Assembly: GCF_009765275.1 (NCBI RefSeq) | Contig: NZ_VOPH01000004.1 | Span: forward strand, 62,001 to 126,000 | Reading direction: 5' to 3' | Source: Chachezhania sediminis | GTDB lineage: Bacteria > Pseudomonadota > Alphaproteobacteria > Rhodobacterales > Rhodobacteraceae | DNA length: 64,000 nt | Part shown: one piece after another, positions 52,784-61,324 of the stretch | How positions within the stretch are numbered: the first letter of the stretch is position 1 | How the letters are laid out: the number at the start of each line of letters is the position of its first letter | The notes under the pieces: model-generated | What the model was told of the DNA's origin: nothing | Seen by the model: the letters and a program-made list of their open reading frames with translations, nothing else | The model's database searches: none | Position numbers and translations under genes: made by a program

Positions 52784-54043
52784 ATGCGCAGAGTTGTCGT
52801 GACAGGGCTGGGGCTGGTGACACCGCTCGCCAGCGGGGTGGAAAAGACCTGGGAACGTCTGCTGGCCGGCCAGTCCGGTGGCGGTCCCATAACTCGATTC
52901 GACACGACCGGGTTTACCACCACTTACGCGTGCGAGGTGCCCCTGGGCGACGGCACGGACGGCACCTTCAACGCCGACGACTGGATGGAACCGAAGGAAC
53001 GGCGCAAGGTTGCCGACTTCATCCTGTACGGTCTGGCCGCGGCCGAGATGGCATGCAGGGATGCGGGCTGGCTGCCCACGGCCGAAGAGGACCTGCTGCG
53101 CACCGGCGTGATGATCGGGTCCGGCATCGGCGGTCTGGGGTCCATCGAACAGACCTCGCTCCTGCTGGCCGAACGGGGCCCGCGGCGGGTGTCGCCGTTC
53201 TTCATCCCGGGCGCGCTGATCAACCTGATCTCGGGTCAGGTGTCGATCCGCTTCGGCTTCAAGGGCCCGAACCATTCGGTCGTGACCGCCTGTTCGACCG
53301 GCGCCCATGCCATCGGCGATGCGGCGCGGCTGATCATGCTGGGCGATGCCGACGTGATGGTCGCCGGCGGGGCCGAGGCCGCGATTTGCGGCATCGGCAT
53401 CGCGGGCTTCAACGCCTGCAAGGCGCTGTCGACCAAGTTCGCCGACAACCCCCAGGCCGCCAGCCGCCCCTATGACGTCGACCGCGACGGTTTCGTCATG
53501 GGCGAAGGGTCGGGCATCGTGGTGCTGGAAGATTACGAACATGCCAAGGCCCGCGGCGCCAAGATCTATGCCGAGGTGCTGGGCTATGGCCTGTCGGGCG
53601 ACGCCTATCACATCACCGCCCCGTCCGAGGACGGCAATGGCGGCGAACGGTCTATGCGCGCCGCGCTGGCGCGGGCGGGCCTGACGCCGGGCGATCTGGA
53701 CTACATCAACGCGCATGGCACCTCGACAATGGCCGACACGATCGAGCTGGGCGCGGTGGAGCGGCTGCTGGGCAATGCGGCGGACAAGGTGACCATGAGC
53801 TCGACCAAGTCGTCCACCGGGCACCTTCTGGGCGCGGCCGGTGCGATCGAGGCGATCTTCTCGATCCTCGCGATCCGCGATCAGGTGGCGCCGCCGACGA
53901 TCAACCTGGACAACCCCGCAGTCGAAACTCCCATCGACCTTGCGCCGAACGCCAAGCGCGAGCGTGAAATCAACTATGCGCTGTCGAATTCGTTCGGGTT
54001 TGGCGGCACCAACGCATCGGTGATCTTCGGGAAAACCGCCTGA
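52784..54043 (+). CDS. fabF: 3-oxoacyl-ACP synthase II
   Basis: 419 residues with the Cys-His-His triad in VTACSTGAHAIGDA (Cys about 170), INAHGTSTMADT (His about 310) and SSTGHLLGAAGA (His about 347). FabF elongates acyl-ACP chains by decarboxylative condensation with malonyl-ACP. No acpP lies directly upstream. The stop TGATG overlaps the mltG start, a tightly coupled pair common in this group. Confidence 0.95.
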   Translation: MRRVVVTGLGLVTPLASGVEKTWERLLAGQSGGGPITRFDTTGFTTTYACEVPLGDGTDGTFNADDWMEPKERRKVADFILYGLAAAEMACRDAGWLPTAEEDLLRTGVMIGSGIGGLGSIEQTSLLLAERGPRRVSPFFIPGALINLISGQVSIRFGFKGPNHSVVTACSTGAHAIGDAARLIMLGDADVMVAGGAEAAICGIGIAGFNACKALSTKFADNPQAASRPYDVDRDGFVMGEGSGIVVLEDYEHAKARGAKIYAEVLGYGLSGDAYHITAPSEDGNGGERSMRAALARAGLTPGDLDYINAHGTSTMADTIELGAVERLLGNAADKVTMSSTKSSTGHLLGAAGAIEAIFSILAIRDQVAPPTINLDNPAVETPIDLAPNAKREREINYALSNSFGFGGTNASVIFGKTA

Positions 54044-55203
54044 TGTGGCGCAGCCTCGCCTCGAACATGATCAGCTTCCTGATCGTGGGCCTGTTCCTTC
54101 TGGCGGGCACGATCATCTGGGGACAGCGTCAGTATGTGGCCGAAGGGCCGCTGAACCAGGCGATCTGTTTCCGCGTGCCCAGCGGGGCCAGCTTTTCAAG
54201 CGTGAGCGAAAGGCTGGCCGAGCAGGGCGCGATTTCCAGCGGGTCGCTGTTCCGGGTCGGGGCGGATTACCAGGGCAAGTCGGACGACCTGAAGGCCGGC
54301 AGCTACCTGGTGGAACCGGGCACCTCGATGGCGGCGCTGGTCGACCAGATCACCCGTGGCGGGGCCAATACCTGCGGGACGGAAATCGTCTACCGGATCG
54401 GCGTGGTGCGCACGACGGTTCTGGTCCGGGAACTGGACCCGCAGACCCAGCGCTATATCGAACGCACGGTGTTCGAGCCGGGCGCGGAGGATGTGCCGGC
54501 GGCCTATACCCAGGTGCGCAATGCGTCCGACACGCGGTTCCGCGTGGCCGTCGCCGAAGGCGTGACCAGCTGGCAGGTGGTCGAAGGGCTGAAGGCTGTC
54601 GATGCCCTGACGGGCGAGATCGCGGAACGCCCGGCCGAAGGGCTTCTGGCGCCGGATTCCTATGAGTTCACGCCGGGCACCGAACGGTCGGTCATGATCG
54701 AGGCGATGGAATCGCTTCAGGCCGAACGCATCACCGAGGCCTGGCTGTCCCGCAATCCGAACATCCCCCTGCAAAACCCCGAGGAGCTGCTGATCCTGGC
54801 CTCCATCGTGGAAAAGGAAACGGGTGTCCCAGAAGAGCGGGGCCAGGTGGCCAGCGTGTTCGAGAACCGCCTGAACCGCGGGATGCGGCTGCAGACGGAC
54901 CCGACTGTGATCTATGGTGTGACGGAAGGCGTGGGCGTCCTGGGCCGCGGCCTGCGGCAAAGCGAACTGGCGCGGCCGACACCGTGGAACACCTATGTGA
55001 TCGAAGGCCTGCCGATCACGCCGATCTGCAATCCGGGTCTGGACAGCCTGCTGGCCGCCGCCCAGCCGGCTGAAACGGAGTACGTCTTCTTCGTGGCCGA
55101 TGGCAGCGGCGGTCACGCCTTCGCGGAAACGCTGGAAGACCACAACCGCAACGTCGCCCGCTGGCGCGAGATCGAGCGGCAACAGCAGAACTCCAACAAC
55201 TGA
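54043..55203 (+). CDS. mltG: Endolytic murein transglycosylase
   Basis: 386 residues. An N-terminal membrane helix (about 8-25), then a LysM-like region and the YceG domain. The catalytic Glu lies in ILASIVEKET near residue 257, followed by LQTDPTVIYG, TPWNTYVIEGLP and PICNPG, all MltG signatures. MltG cuts nascent glycan strands and can set chain length. One-base overlap with fabF. Confidence 0.92.
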   Translation: MWRSLASNMISFLIVGLFLLAGTIIWGQRQYVAEGPLNQAICFRVPSGASFSSVSERLAEQGAISSGSLFRVGADYQGKSDDLKAGSYLVEPGTSMAALVDQITRGGANTCGTEIVYRIGVVRTTVLVRELDPQTQRYIERTVFEPGAEDVPAAYTQVRNASDTRFRVAVAEGVTSWQVVEGLKAVDALTGEIAERPAEGLLAPDSYEFTPGTERSVMIEAMESLQAERITEAWLSRNPNIPLQNPEELLILASIVEKETGVPEERGQVASVFENRLNRGMRLQTDPTVIYGVTEGVGVLGRGLRQSELARPTPWNTYVIEGLPITPICNPGLDSLLAAAQPAETEYVFFVADGSGGHAFAETLEDHNRNVARWREIERQQQNSNN

Positions 55204-55340
55204 CACGGGCCGGCGGGGCGCGGTCTGGTGGGCCCGGCCCCGCCGCCCTGTCCCTTGTCCATGCTTGCCCACCCCGTGTGGACGGGACAGGGGAAGGGCT
55301 GCGCGACATTCGCCAAAAGCCTCCACAACGGAAGCCCGCC

Positions 55341-55522
55341 CCGAAGTCCTCTTCGCGGAGCCGCCGTCGCGCTGCCGGTTCGAGCCGTCGGATGCCGCGT
55401 GTCAGGGGTGCGCAGCACCGCGCGGCACGCGCGGCTTGCCCTTGATGCGGGGGAGCCGATGGCTCAGGCAGCAGAAGCGATGGCGGGTTCGTGAAGGGGA
55501 CGGCGTGCCTCTTCGTGGTGAG
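55341..55522 (-). repeat. Approximately 180-bp hairpin-rich repeat, copy 2
   Basis: Inverted relative to copy 1, 5.1 kb away. Its hairpin GAAGAGG...CCCCTTC is kept with one substitution, while the second stem is partly degenerate (TCAAGGG opposite CCCCTGA). Whatever selects on it may act at the RNA level, or the copies are relics of a shared spread element. Confidence 0.78.
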
Positions 55523-55704
55523 CCAAAGCAAACGTGCGCTTATGAAGGCCAGGTACGGCTGCCTATCCGGGCCCCCGCGCGGCTGGCGACGAACCGCCAC
55601 TTTTCCAATTGTTTCTGTTGCTTCGGTGGTTCGTTGCAAGCCTGGCCTGTCCGTGCTCAAGGCAGCGCAGGCCTCGTCGATCTCAGGCTCGATTTGTGGA
55701 AAAG

Positions 55705-55719
55705 TTAATGTTTTCCTAA
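55705..55719 (+). promoter_or_regulatory. CtrA-like box TTAA-N7-CTAA upstream of the GTA genes
   Basis: TTAATGTTTTCCTAA matches the CtrA consensus TTAA-N7-TTAA with one mismatch, 31 bases before the predicted -35. CtrA is needed for GTA expression in R. capsulatus, mostly through GafA; direct binding here is speculation from sequence. Confidence 0.45.
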
Positions 55720-55749
55720 TGTTGCGGGCGGTACTTCGTCTCCGAATTC

Positions 55750-55778
55750 TTGACAAATCGTGCGGTTTCTTGTAGAAG
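55750..55778 (+). promoter_or_regulatory. Candidate sigma-70 promoter of the GTA cluster
   Basis: TTGACA at 55750-55755 (perfect -35), 17-base spacer, TAGAAG at 55773-55778 (4 of 6 to TATAAT). Predicted start about 55785, giving a 97-base leader before g1. Confidence 0.6.
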
Positions 55779-55881
55779 TTTAAGCACGCTGGACGAAGGG
55801 TCAGACGACCTCGGGATGGTCTCCCGGGGTGGTTTTTCACCTCGCTCGTGCGGAGGCCCAATCCAATGCGATGAGGCCACC

Positions 55882-56220
55882 ATGCAGAAGATCTTGAGCA
55901 CCGAGAACGACCGGACGCAGCAGACGGAGGAGTTGCTGCGTTCACTGGAGGAGTCGATCATCCGGCTCCGTCAGCAGGCGGAAGACCTGCGGATCAGGCT
56001 CGAGACAGGGGAAGACTGGGACCAGACATCGTCAATCCGCCAGGTGGCGTCGGCCGAAGGGCTGATCCGCGCCTGCCAGAAAGTGGAGATCTGCCTTGTC
56101 GAACGACAGAACCGCGAGCGCGGGCTTGTCCGCGGGCACGCCCCCATCGACCTCGATACCGTACGATTTGAGATCGGGTGCCGCCTTGATCGCCTCCGCC
56201 AGTGCTGCGGTCAGGGATGA
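55882..56220 (+). CDS. GTA g1, small terminase-like protein
   Basis: 112 residues. A coiled-coil N-terminus (LLRSLEESIIRLRQQAEDLRI, about 22-45) and a helical C-terminus with no HTH I can see, matching the small packaging protein g1 of R. capsulatus GTA. It starts the GTA run and overlaps g2 by up to 125 bases in another frame. ATG 55882 follows the predicted promoter leader. Confidence 0.75.
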   Translation: MQKILSTENDRTQQTEELLRSLEESIIRLRQQAEDLRIRLETGEDWDQTSSIRQVASAEGLIRACQKVEICLVERQNRERGLVRGHAPIDLDTVRFEIGCRLDRLRQCCGQG

Positions 56221-57526
56221 GTTCCTGTCGTCGCTGTCGGATCCGCAGGTCTTGGCCTTGCCCTATCTGTTCGAGTTCTGGGCGATGCCGCACCAGTTGC
56301 CGCCTGTGTCGGATATGGGGCGCGAGGACTGGCGATCCTGGGTGATCCTGGGCGGGCGCGGCGCGGGCAAGACCCGGGCCGGTGCCGAATGGGTCCGGTC
56401 GATGGTCGAGGGGGCACGCCCCCTCGATCCCGGCCGGGCGCGGCGCGTGGCCCTGGTGGGCGAGACATACGACCAGGTGCGCGACGTGATGATCCGGGGC
56501 GACAGCGGGATCCTGGCCTGTTCCCCTCCGGACCGGATGCCGGAATGGCGGGCCAGCGAGCGGCGCCTTGTATGGCCCAATGGGGCCGAGGCGCAGGCGT
56601 TTTCGGCCACCGACCCCGAGGCGATGCGGGGCCCGCAATTCGACGCGGCCTGGGCGGACGAGCTGGGCAAGTGGAAGAAGGCGCAGGAGGCCTGGGACCA
56701 GCTGCAATTCGCGCTGCGCCTGGGCGACCGGCCGCGGGTCTGCGTGACGACCACGCCCCGGAACGCCGAGATCCTGCGAAAGCTGCTGGAAGCGCCGTCA
56801 ACCGTCGTCACCCATGCCCGGACCGAAGCCAACCGGGCGAACCTGGCCCAAAGCTTCCTTGAGGAGGTGCGCGCGCGCTATGCGGGCTCCCGCCTGGCGC
56901 GGCAGGAGCTGGACGGGCTGTTCCTGGGCGATGTCGAGGGCGCGCTCTGGACCGGGGCGATGATCGAGGCGACCCACGGGCGGGACATACCGAAGCTGAG
57001 CCGGATCGTCGTGGCACTGGACCCGTCGGTCAGCGGCGGGGCCGGGGCCGACGAATGCGGGATCGTGGTGGCGGGCGCCGTGACCGACGGGCCGCCGCAG
57101 GACTGGCAAGCCTGGGTGCTGGCGGATTGCACGGTGCAGGGCCAAAGCCCGGCGGGCTGGGCGCGGGCCGCGATCCGGGCGATGGAGATATACGGCGCGG
57201 ACCGGCTGGTGGCCGAGGTCAACCAGGGCGGCAAGCTCGTCGAGGAGGTCGTCCGCCAGGTCGATCCGCTGGTGCCGATGAAATCGGTCCATGCAATGCG
57301 AGGCAAGGCGGCACGGGCGGAACCGGTGGCCGCGCTTTACGAGCAGGGGCGGGTGTTCCATGCGCCGGGTCTGGAGAAGCTGGAAGACCAGATGTGCCGG
57401 ATGACCAGCCGCGGATATGCGGGGCAAGGCAGCCCGGACCGGGTGGATGCGCTGGTCTGGGCGCTGCACGAGCTGATCGTGGCCCCCGCAGCGGACTGGC
57501 GGCGGCCGCGGATCCGGATGGCGTGA
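56096..57526 (+). CDS. GTA g2, large terminase (packaging ATPase)
   Basis: 476 residues from a TTG start with GGAGAT upstream. Walker A is GGRGAGKTRAG (about 86), Walker B FDAAWADELGK, and the C-terminal nuclease shows VVALDPSVSGGAG and DRVDALVWAL. GTA terminase packages random host DNA into heads. The 125-base overlap with g1 is unusual; an in-frame TTG at 56186 would reduce it to 35 bases, and neither start is proven. Confidence 0.9.
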   Translation: MSNDRTASAGLSAGTPPSTSIPYDLRSGAALIASASAAVRDEFLSSLSDPQVLALPYLFEFWAMPHQLPPVSDMGREDWRSWVILGGRGAGKTRAGAEWVRSMVEGARPLDPGRARRVALVGETYDQVRDVMIRGDSGILACSPPDRMPEWRASERRLVWPNGAEAQAFSATDPEAMRGPQFDAAWADELGKWKKAQEAWDQLQFALRLGDRPRVCVTTTPRNAEILRKLLEAPSTVVTHARTEANRANLAQSFLEEVRARYAGSRLARQELDGLFLGDVEGALWTGAMIEATHGRDIPKLSRIVVALDPSVSGGAGADECGIVVAGAVTDGPPQDWQAWVLADCTVQGQSPAGWARAAIRAMEIYGADRLVAEVNQGGKLVEEVVRQVDPLVPMKSVHAMRGKAARAEPVAALYEQGRVFHAPGLEKLEDQMCRMTSRGYAGQGSPDRVDALVWALHELIVAPAADWRRPRIRMA

Positions 57527-57850
57527 CGGTGAGCCGTGCGTGGCGAGTACGCACCCTGCGGATCGTGTGGCGGGCGGTGCGGTGAAGCCGGACCGGCGCT
57601 CTTGTCGGCGTGGTCCTGGGGGCGCTGCCCCCGCCGCGCGGTGCGCGGCCCCCCGGAGGTATTTTGGAAGAGAAGAAGATGGGGGCGGGCCTGCGGGGCC
57701 GCCCCTTTTCGTTTTGGGGACGGTGGGGTCGGGGGAGGACCGTACGGTGCTCTCAGGGATTGTTGGTGAATTTGGTTCAAAACCTCCTCAAGCGCGATGG
57801 AACCGGTTCGGGACCGTCGCGGATCCGGAAACGGCGAGGAGCGTGGAGCG
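57527..57850. other. Intergenic region between GTA g2 and g3
   Basis: 324 bases, unusual inside a GTA run where genes otherwise nearly touch. It contains the GTATTT-type element (about 57617-57690); the remainder looks non-coding. Confidence 0.6.
57617..57690 (+). repeat. Intergenic GTATTT-type repeat, copy 2
   Basis: Begins with GGGGGCGCTGCCCCCG, then CCCCCCGGAGGTATTTTGGA, an AGAGAAGAAG run and GGGGGCGGG. Copy 1 at about 405-453 shares the second half in the same order. A hairpin can form in GGGGGCGCTGCCCCC. Confidence 0.5.
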
Positions 57851-59074
57851 ATGGCACTGGATTTCCTGCGGCGCAAGTCGGGGCAGGCGGGCGGCGAGCC
57901 CGCAGGGAAGGCTGCCGGGGCCGGGGCGCCCGAGTTCAAGGCCAGTGCGGCCGGGCCGATGATCGCCTGGGGCGGCGCCGGCCGCGTGGCGTGGAGCCCG
58001 CGGGATACGGTTTCCCTGACCAAGCAGGGCTTTTCCGGAAACCCGGTGGGGTTCCGGTCGGTGAAGCTGATCGCCGAGGCGGCCGCTGCCCTGCCGCTGG
58101 TGCTGCAGGACCGGATGCAGCGTTTCGACGTGCATCCCGTTCTGGCGCTGGTCCAGCGGCCGAACCCGGCCCAGGGGCGGGCCGACCTGCTGGAGGCGCT
58201 TTATGCGCAGCTGCTCTTGTCGGGGAATGCCTATATCGAGGCGGTGGGCGGTGCCGACGGTGTGCCGGAGGAGCTTCATGTGCTGCGGTCCGACCGGATG
58301 AGCGTGGTGCCGGGGCCCGATGGCTGGCCGATGGCCTATGATTACGCTGTCGGCGGGCGGAAGCATCGGTTCGATGCCAGCGGTCAGCCGTTGCCCATAT
58401 GCCATATCCGCAGCTTTCATCCGCAGGATGACCATTACGGCTTTGCGCCGCTGCAGGCGGCGGCGATGGCGGTGGACGTGCACAATTCAGCCTCTCGCTG
58501 GTCGAAGGCGCTGCTGGACAATGCGGCGCGGCCGTCGGGTGCGCTGGTCTGGAAGGGCGGCGACGGGCAGGGCTCCATGGCCGACGACCAGTTCCGGCGC
58601 CTGAGCGAGGAGATCGAGATGCACTATCAGGGGGCCCGGAATGCCGGGCGGCCGATGGTGCTGGAAGGCGGCCTGGACTGGAAGCCGATGGGGTTCAGTC
58701 CGTCGGACATGGAGTTCCAGAAGACCAAGGAGGCGGCGGCGCGCGAGATCGCGCTGGCCTTCGGGGTGCCGCCGATGCTCTTGGGGATCCAGGGCGACAC
58801 GACTTACGCCAATTACCAGGAGGCCAATCGCGCGTTTTACCGCCTGACGGTTCTGCCGCTGGTCAGCCGGGTGACGGCGGCGCTTGCGGACTGGCTGTCG
58901 GCCTTTGCCGGGGTCGGGCTGGAGCTGAAGCCGGACCTGGACCAGGTGCCCGCGCTGGCGGCCGAACGCGATGCCCAGTGGGCGCGCGTGGCGGCGGCGG
59001 ATTTCCTGACAGCGGGCGAGAAGCGGGCGCTGCTGGGCCTGCCGGCCGTGCCGGAGGGCGGGGTCGATGGGTGA
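57851..59074 (+). CDS. GTA g3, HK97-type portal protein
   Basis: 407 residues. LTKQGFSGNPVGFRSVKLIAEAAAALPL, AYDYAVGGRKHRF and GVPPMLLGIQGDTTYANYQEANRAFYRL are portal signatures of the HK97 family. Twelve copies would form the head vertex. GAGGAG lies before ATG 57851. Its stop overlaps the next start. Confidence 0.9.
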   Translation: MALDFLRRKSGQAGGEPAGKAAGAGAPEFKASAAGPMIAWGGAGRVAWSPRDTVSLTKQGFSGNPVGFRSVKLIAEAAAALPLVLQDRMQRFDVHPVLALVQRPNPAQGRADLLEALYAQLLLSGNAYIEAVGGADGVPEELHVLRSDRMSVVPGPDGWPMAYDYAVGGRKHRFDASGQPLPICHIRSFHPQDDHYGFAPLQAAAMAVDVHNSASRWSKALLDNAARPSGALVWKGGDGQGSMADDQFRRLSEEIEMHYQGARNAGRPMVLEGGLDWKPMGFSPSDMEFQKTKEAAAREIALAFGVPPMLLGIQGDTTYANYQEANRAFYRLTVLPLVSRVTAALADWLSAFAGVGLELKPDLDQVPALAAERDAQWARVAAADFLTAGEKRALLGLPAVPEGGVDG

Positions 59075-59306
59075 ACGGATCCCGACACAGGTGCTGGAGA
59101 GTTTCGAATGTGCGCCGGGCCTGCGGCTGAGTGCGCACGAGAAGCTGGCCGCGGTCCATCACGAGAACCTGTCGCGCCGGCTGGACCAGCTGGAAGCGGT
59201 GCTGGAGCGGCTGGAGAAGCGGATCTGGCTGACGGTCTATGGCGTCGTGGCCGTGATCCTGGCGCAGGCCTTCCAGTCGATCCTGGCGGCCGTGCCGCAC
59301 CCCTGA
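59067..59306 (+). CDS. GTA g3.5, head formation protein (rcc01685 family)
   Basis: 79 residues. ECAPGLRLSAHEKLAAVHHENLSRRLDQLEAVLERLEKRIW and a C-terminal membrane-like helix (LTVYGVVAVILAQAFQSIL) match the small protein between portal and protease in R. capsulatus GTA. It overlaps the portal stop by eight bases. Confidence 0.82.
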   Translation: MGERIPTQVLESFECAPGLRLSAHEKLAAVHHENLSRRLDQLEAVLERLEKRIWLTVYGVVAVILAQAFQSILAAVPHP

Positions 59307-59330
59307 AAAGCCAACAAGAAGGACAGGCAA

Positions 59331-59909
59331 ATGCTTTTCCAGACAGAGACCGGGGCCGAATACGGGCTTGAGCACAAGTTCGCCCGCTTCGGCGACGGCA
59401 TCACCATGACCGCCGAGGCCGAGATCGAGGGCTATGCCAGCTTGTTCGGCGAGACCGACCAGGGCGGCGACGTGGTCCAGAAGGGCGCCTATGCCGCGTC
59501 GCTGGCGCGGCTGGAGGCCGAGGGGCGGCGGGTGAAGATGCTGTGGCAGCACGACCCGGCCCAGCCCATCGGGGTCTGGGACACGGTGCGCGAGGATGCG
59601 CGGGGCCTCTGGGTCAGGGGGCGGCTGCTGGACGGCACCCAGCGGGGGCGCGAGGCCGCGGCGCTGGTCGCCGCCGGCGCCATCGACGGGCTGTCGATCG
59701 GTTATCGCACCCGGCGGGCCACGAAGAACGACAGGGGCCAGCGGCTTCTGACCGAGCTGGAGCTTTGGGAAGTGTCGCTTGTCACCTTCCCGATGCTGCC
59801 CAGCGCGCGGGTGGCGGCCAAGGGGGAGACGACCTCCGAGGCCGAGGACACCTTGCGCGAATTGGCGGCGGCCCTGACGGGCGCGCGGCTGGAACTGTCC
59901 CGCCGCTGA
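59331..59909 (+). CDS. GTA g4, HK97-family prohead protease
   Basis: 192 residues with AEIEGYASLFGETDQGGDVVQKGAY, the catalytic His in MLWQHDPAQPIG and the Ser in DGLSIGYRTRRA. It matures the capsid by cutting the scaffold part of g5. Located 24 bases after g3.5. Confidence 0.9.
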   Translation: MLFQTETGAEYGLEHKFARFGDGITMTAEAEIEGYASLFGETDQGGDVVQKGAYAASLARLEAEGRRVKMLWQHDPAQPIGVWDTVREDARGLWVRGRLLDGTQRGREAAALVAAGAIDGLSIGYRTRRATKNDRGQRLLTELELWEVSLVTFPMLPSARVAAKGETTSEAEDTLRELAAALTGARLELSRR

Positions 59910-59947
59910 GGCGGGACCGATCGAGGACCCGAGTACAGGATACGCCG

Positions 59948-61129
59948 ATGACGAAGACCGAAACCCCGGCCGCTGCCGGTCAGGGGGCACCGCTGCTGCG
60001 CGAAGTGAAAGAGGCCATGGCCGGTTTCGTGCAGGGCATGCGCGCCTTCCAGGACGACATCGAATCCAAATTCCAACAGACAGAAGAGCGACTGACTATG
60101 CTGGATCGCAAATCCCACTTCGCGGCGCGGCCGCAGCTTGCCGGCCCCACTGACCCGGCGGCCCCGCACCAGGCGGCCTTCGACGCCTATGTCCGCACCG
60201 GCGACGATGACGGGCTGCGCGGGCTGGAGCTGGACACCAAGGGCATGACTACGGCCGTGAATTCGGATGGCGGCTATCTTGTCGATCCGCAGACCTCGAC
60301 CACGATCACGTCGATGCTGGAATCCTCGGCCTCGCTGCGGTCCATCGCGTCGGTGGTGAACGTGGAAAGCACGTCCTACGACGTGCTGATCGACCTGTCC
60401 GACGTCAGTTCCGGCTGGCAGACGGAGGCAGGCAGCGTCGCGGAAAGCGGCACGCCGCAGCTGGACCGGATCTCGATCCCGCTGCACGAACTGTCGGCCC
60501 TGCCGAAGGCGTCGCAGCGGCTGCTGGACGACAGCGCCTTCGATGTCGAAACCTGGCTGGCCGGTCGCATCGCCGACAAGTTCGCCCGGGCCGAGGCCGC
60601 GGCATTCGTCGCGGGCAACGGCACCGACCAGCCGCGCGGCTTCCTGGACCATACCATCGTGGCGGATGCGGCCTGGGCCTGGGACAAGATCGGCTATATC
60701 GCGACCGGCACCGCCGGGGGCATCGGCGACGGCGACGCGATTGCCGACGTGGTCTATGCGCTGGGGGCCGTCTATCGCGCCAACGGCACCTTCGTGATGA
60801 ATTCGAAGACCGCGGGCCTGATCCGCAAGCTGAAGGACGGCGACGGCCGCTTCCTGTGGTCCGACGGCCTGGCCGCGGCGGAGCCGGCACGCCTGCTGGG
60901 CTATCCGGTGCTGATCGCCGAGGACATGCCCGATGCCGGCACCGACACGTTCCCGATTGCCTTCGGCGACTTCCGCGCGGGCTATACCATCGCCGAACGC
61001 CCGGACCTGCGCATCCTGCGCGATCCGTTCTCGGCCAAGCCGCATGTCCTGTTCTACGCGACCAAGCGCGTGGGCGGCGACGTGACCGACTTTGCCGCAA
61101 TCAAGCTTCTGAAGTTCGGCACCTCGTAA
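59948..61129 (+). CDS. GTA g5, HK97-fold major capsid protein
   Basis: 393 residues. A helical N-terminal delta domain (about 1-100, to be removed by g4) and the capsid core from about 101, with GGYLVDPQTSTTITSML, DRISIPLHELSALPKASQRLLDDSAFDVE, AFVAGNGTDQPRGF and AGYTIAERPDLRILRDP. Start ATG 59948. Confidence 0.92.
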   Translation: MTKTETPAAAGQGAPLLREVKEAMAGFVQGMRAFQDDIESKFQQTEERLTMLDRKSHFAARPQLAGPTDPAAPHQAAFDAYVRTGDDDGLRGLELDTKGMTTAVNSDGGYLVDPQTSTTITSMLESSASLRSIASVVNVESTSYDVLIDLSDVSSGWQTEAGSVAESGTPQLDRISIPLHELSALPKASQRLLDDSAFDVETWLAGRIADKFARAEAAAFVAGNGTDQPRGFLDHTIVADAAWAWDKIGYIATGTAGGIGDGDAIADVVYALGAVYRANGTFVMNSKTAGLIRKLKDGDGRFLWSDGLAAAEPARLLGYPVLIAEDMPDAGTDTFPIAFGDFRAGYTIAERPDLRILRDPFSAKPHVLFYATKRVGGDVTDFAAIKLLKFGTS

Positions 61130-61324
61130 GAGGTTCCGCACAAGGGGACGGCGTCATGCGCGCGCCGTCCTGACGGCGGGCGCGCGCCGACAGACCCTCC
61201 ATGTTGTCTAGCTGCTCCCCTCCGTCCGAGCAACGTGGTGCGGTGTGCGTCCGTCCCCCTGATTGCCGTCGGCGGAGGACGGCGCCAAGCGACTGGACGG
61301 GGTCCGACCTTTCGGAGTGAAGCG

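Larger units (their letters stand above)
55204..55881. other. Long intergenic region before the GTA cluster, with repeat copy 2 and GTA promoter
   Basis: 678 bases without a gene. It holds the second copy of the 180-bp repeat (55341-55522), a CtrA-like box (55705-55719) and a sigma-70-like promoter (55750-55778). The region about 55560-55790 is noticeably less GC-rich than the surroundings. Confidence 0.65.

Noticed and set aside
55228-55708. Small open frames across repeat copy 2 and its flank (for example 55228-55494)
   Set aside because: They lie inside a non-coding repeat whose translated look (FTNPPSLLLPEPS) recurs only because the DNA repeat recurs; no ribosome site or codon signature.
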